Positions 53,401-56,744 of a stretch of 56,744 nucleotides of DNA are shown here, in pieces; within the stretch, counting starts at the first letter, position 1, and each line of letters starts with the position of its first letter. The translations under genes were made by a program, and so were the position numbers. This DNA is from Saprospiraceae bacterium (GTDB lineage Bacteria; Bacteroidota; Bacteroidia; Chitinophagales; Saprospiraceae). The DNA lies in the NCBI GenBank assembly GCA_016717105.1, contig JADKGF010000021.1, positions 1 to 56,744 on the forward strand. Direction: 5' to 3'. A model generated the notes under the pieces. The model had not been told where the DNA came from. It saw only the letters and a list, made by a program, of their open reading frames with translations, and ran no database searches.

Positions 53401-56400
53401 ATCAAAAATCCAACACCAATAATCAAAAATCAAAAATTCAAAATCAAACATCAAAAATCCAACATCAACAATCAAAAACAAAACAATGTCCATCGAACTC
53501 AACAATAAAAAAACCATCAATGCTTGGGCGATCTTTGACTGGGCAAACTCAGCATACGCCTTAGTCATCTCTACGGCCATCTTCCCAGGATATTTTGAAG
53601 AATATACACCAAAGATCATCACTATCGGATCGTTAAGCTTTTCGAATAGTTCGCTTTACTCATTTGCAGTGTCATTTTCTTATATAATCATTGGCTGTTT
53701 GTCTCCACTATTATCTGGCATTGCGGACTTCAGTGGACGTAGGATGTTTTTTCTTAAGACATTTACACTCATCGGTTCATTGGCGTGTACGGCATTATAT
53801 TTTTTCAAAGGCGAACCACAACTATGGTTAGGCACTTCTGCTTTTATCTTGGCTACCATAGGATTTGCGGGAAGTTTGGTATTTTATGATTCGTACCTAC
53901 CACTCATCGTCACAGAAGACCGTTATAATAAGGTCAGCGCCAAAGGATTTACCTACGGCTACATCGGTAGTGTCATCCTACTTATTTTCATACTGATGAT
54001 GATTCAAAAGCCCGAATGGTTTGGACTGGCGAACGGACAACTTGGTGCGCGATTGGGATTCCTTACTGTAGGTATATGGTGGCTAGGATTTGCCCAATAT
54101 ACTTTCAGGCATCTACCCAAAGACAAAAAACAGCTTTTCACTTCAGACATGATCAAAAACGGCTACAATGAGATTTTCAAAGCATTCAACCGTATAAAAG
54201 AAATCCCAGATTTGCGACGATCTGGATTACGATTTGTGTTGGTGCGTATTTCACGTATGACAAGCTGCTATTTTATGTACTTGCTGGATTTGTAGGTCTA
54301 GTGATGGGTGGCATCCAGTCCTTGTCCAGGGCTAGTTATTCTATGCTCTTACCCCAAAAAGATCAGGATACAACGTCCTATTTTAGCTTCTATGATGTGG
54401 TGTACAAATCAGCCATCGTAGGCGGTACTTTTCTTTTCGGCCTTGTAGATAATATTACCAATAATATGCGATATTCTGTGCTAACCTTAGCGTTTTTGTT
54501 TATTGCGGGCTTTTATTTTATGTGGCAAACAAAGCTAAATACTCCAAAACATTTGGTTTAAAAATTTTGTTCTTTTTTTTTAATTACTTAATATGGAAAA
54601 CACAAATGAAAATATAGACCAAGGAGCAATATACGACGATTGTGCTGAAAACAATGCATTAATCCATCGGTATGCCAATAAAAACATGATTGCTGATGCA
54701 ACTTATGCAAATAAGATAATAGACATTGATGGCAAATCTTATTTAAAATTTAGACTTTGGGTGCTGAACTTCTCAAAATTTCTGTAGATAATATTTCAGA
54801 CCATATCCATATTGCTGACAGTGAATCAGGCCAGTACTTCTACCTCACACAAACAATAGAACTGTTAGAACAGAAACTCCAGTCTCAGTTAAACATCAAT
54901 AAAGCCCTACACCAACTCAACCGAAATTTAATGCTTGAGCAGGATCATATAATTAATGCAAAAATAGAGAAATCGCCAAACTAAAGACCGACTTAATAAA
55001 CTTGCCAGAAAAAATGCAAAACCAAATAATTGCACTTTCAGATGAACTTAAGGTTGCTAATGACAAATTAACACCAATCAGAGAAGAGCTCACGCTGCTT
55101 ATAAATGCTCAAACGAAGCTTCGCAGAAATATAGACCTTTGTAAATAAAAATAACGCTTTAAACACTGAAAATAAAGAATCAAAAGAACAAATCAAGTCT
55201 TTATTAAATAGACATGTAACTCTAAAATCGCATATCTCCAAGCATAATAAAATGCTCGAAATTCATAGACTTCTAGTGAAAAGCAAAATCAGAAAACTTT
55301 CCAAATCGACTGATCACTCCATAAATTCATTAAAATCTATGGCTGAAAAAAATGATTTAGACATGTATCGATTTACAGATTTTGCTATCTCTATGCTGGA
55401 TACCTTGCACCTTATGAGAGCATCACAAGAACAAGCCTCTGGCATATTAGATACTATGGATTTTATCATCAACCAACCACAACCCGAAGATATTCCATAA
55501 CCAACCATCTATCTCCACAATCCAAAATCAATCATCAAAAATCCACAATCAACCATCAATAATCAAAAATCCACAATCAAAAATCCAACATCAATAATCA
55601 ATAATCCAAAATCATCAATCAATCATCAAAAATCAATAATCCAAAATCAATAATCAATAATCCAAAATCAACAATCATGAAAGAAAATTTAGTCTTAGAG
55701 AAAACATACCAATTTGCATTGACATCAGTAGAGTTGTATAAATTGCTGATATCAAAAAACGAATATGTATTGTCAAAACAATTTTTAAGAAGTGCGACCA
55801 GTATCGGCGCCAATGCCCATGAAGCAACTGCTGGCTATAGTAAAAAAGACTTCGCCGCCAAAATGTCTATTGCATCAAAAGAAGCTCGAGAAACCTTATA
55901 TTGGTTAAGGCTCATAGAAGATGGAAAATTTGTAAGCTATGATTTCAGCCATATCAAAGAAGAAGCCGAACGTCTCGTAAAAATATTGACCGCCATAGTC
56001 AAAACCACACAAGCCAACCTCAACAAACCCAAACATCCAAAATCAAACATCAACCATCCATAATCCAACATCAATAATCCAAAATCAACCATCCAACATC
56101 AAAAATCCGCCACTTACTAATTAAAACAAACCATTAAATTAAAAAACAGCATATTTTACCAAATTATTGATGCCAATTAAATTATTTCATTATATATTTA
56201 CACAAATTTTATAATCTTTTTATCAAAATCATTCAATATGAGAATCTTATACGTACTGATGTTTTTTTTAATGATGTCTGTTACGATTCATGCACAGTTT
56301 ATCAATAATGGAGCGACCGTAACCATCCAATCTGGTGCAACTTTGCGAATTGAGACAGATTTTATCAACAACTCGGGTACTGTCACCAACAATGGTGTAC

Positions 56401-56744
56401 TCGAAGTAAAGGAAGACTTTACAAATGCGGCGGCAGCTACATTTACTTCTGCAGTAGGATCTACCGTAAATTTATAGGTGACACACCATCAATTGTGACT
56501 TCAAATGGTGATGCTTTCCATCACGTTAGTATGGAAAAAACCGCCCAAAACATCACACTTGCTGATGCTATGAGTGTAGCGGGAACACTTACATTTACTA
56601 ACGATAACAATAAGGTCATCCTCGGTGCCAACAACTTGACCATTCAGGATGGAGGTAGTATTGCTTCTTCCGATGCCAATGAGTATGTGGTAGCAAACGA
56701 TGCTGGTAGCCTGATCAAAGGCCTATCTGCCAATGGTACGATCA

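Overview
This window comes from a low-GC member of the Bacteroidota, most likely a Saprospiraceae-like or related environmental lineage. The sequence shows several hallmarks of that phylum: TAnnTTTG-type -7 promoter boxes, a type IX secretion (T9SS) C-terminal sorting domain on a giant SdrD-B repeat protein, many lipoproteins with a Cys lipobox, an S9 prolyl-oligopeptidase, a ResB/CcsA fusion, and degenerate heptanucleotide arrays in intergenic DNA. The lineage below phylum is inference.

Layout. 0-4.4 kb: minus-strand M3 peptidase, anhMurNAc kinase (anmK) and a DUF6265-type lipoprotein, then tRNA-Leu(GAG). 4.5-11.2 kb: alpha/beta hydrolase, Fic protein, and a three-gene operon of surface lipoprotein, ECF sigma factor and a protein that looks like a dual-membrane-spanning anti-sigma factor, followed by SRPBCC and EEP-family proteins. 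11.4-15.8 kb: potassium block with a short KdpD-like sensor kinase, KdpE-like regulator, small helical protein and Kup transporter; the same direct-repeat box lies before both halves. 16-26.7 kb: housekeeping genes (metK, FAH family, aldo/keto reductase, uvrC, mgsA, S9 peptidase). 26.8-36 kb: one giant gene of about 3,050 codons with 23 SdrD-B-like repeats. 36-41.3 kb: GH3 hydrolase, GT4 glycosyltransferase, MerR regulator and a type II restriction-modification pair. 41.4-49.5 kb: cytochrome c assembly, a 740-bp gene-free stretch with two tandem small-RNA candidates, ferredoxin, trhO and PBP1A. 49.5-56.7 kb: small membrane protein, AhpD-like protein, NlpC/P60 lipoprotein, RimK-like ligase with an M14-type deacylase, MFS transporter, coiled-coil protein, a four-helix-bundle (S23-like) gene enclosed by heptamer arrays, and a partial secreted protein cut by the window end.

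Sequence quality. At least a dozen otherwise normal genes (anmK, uvrC, kdpD, kdpE, GH3, rimK-like, the methyltransferase and others) are split by one-base gains or losses, nearly all at homopolymers. Restoring one base recovers the family sequence each time, so I read these as consensus errors and annotate whole genes across the breaks. Three genes (aldo/keto reductase, PBP1A, MFS) instead seem to lack internal segments.

Most interesting: strict 7-nt arrays that fill intergenic spaces right up to start and stop codons and bracket the S23-like gene; the tandem small-RNA pair with a shared 5' module and different terminators; the sigma/Dma-like operon; and the shared box linking KdpDE to Kup.
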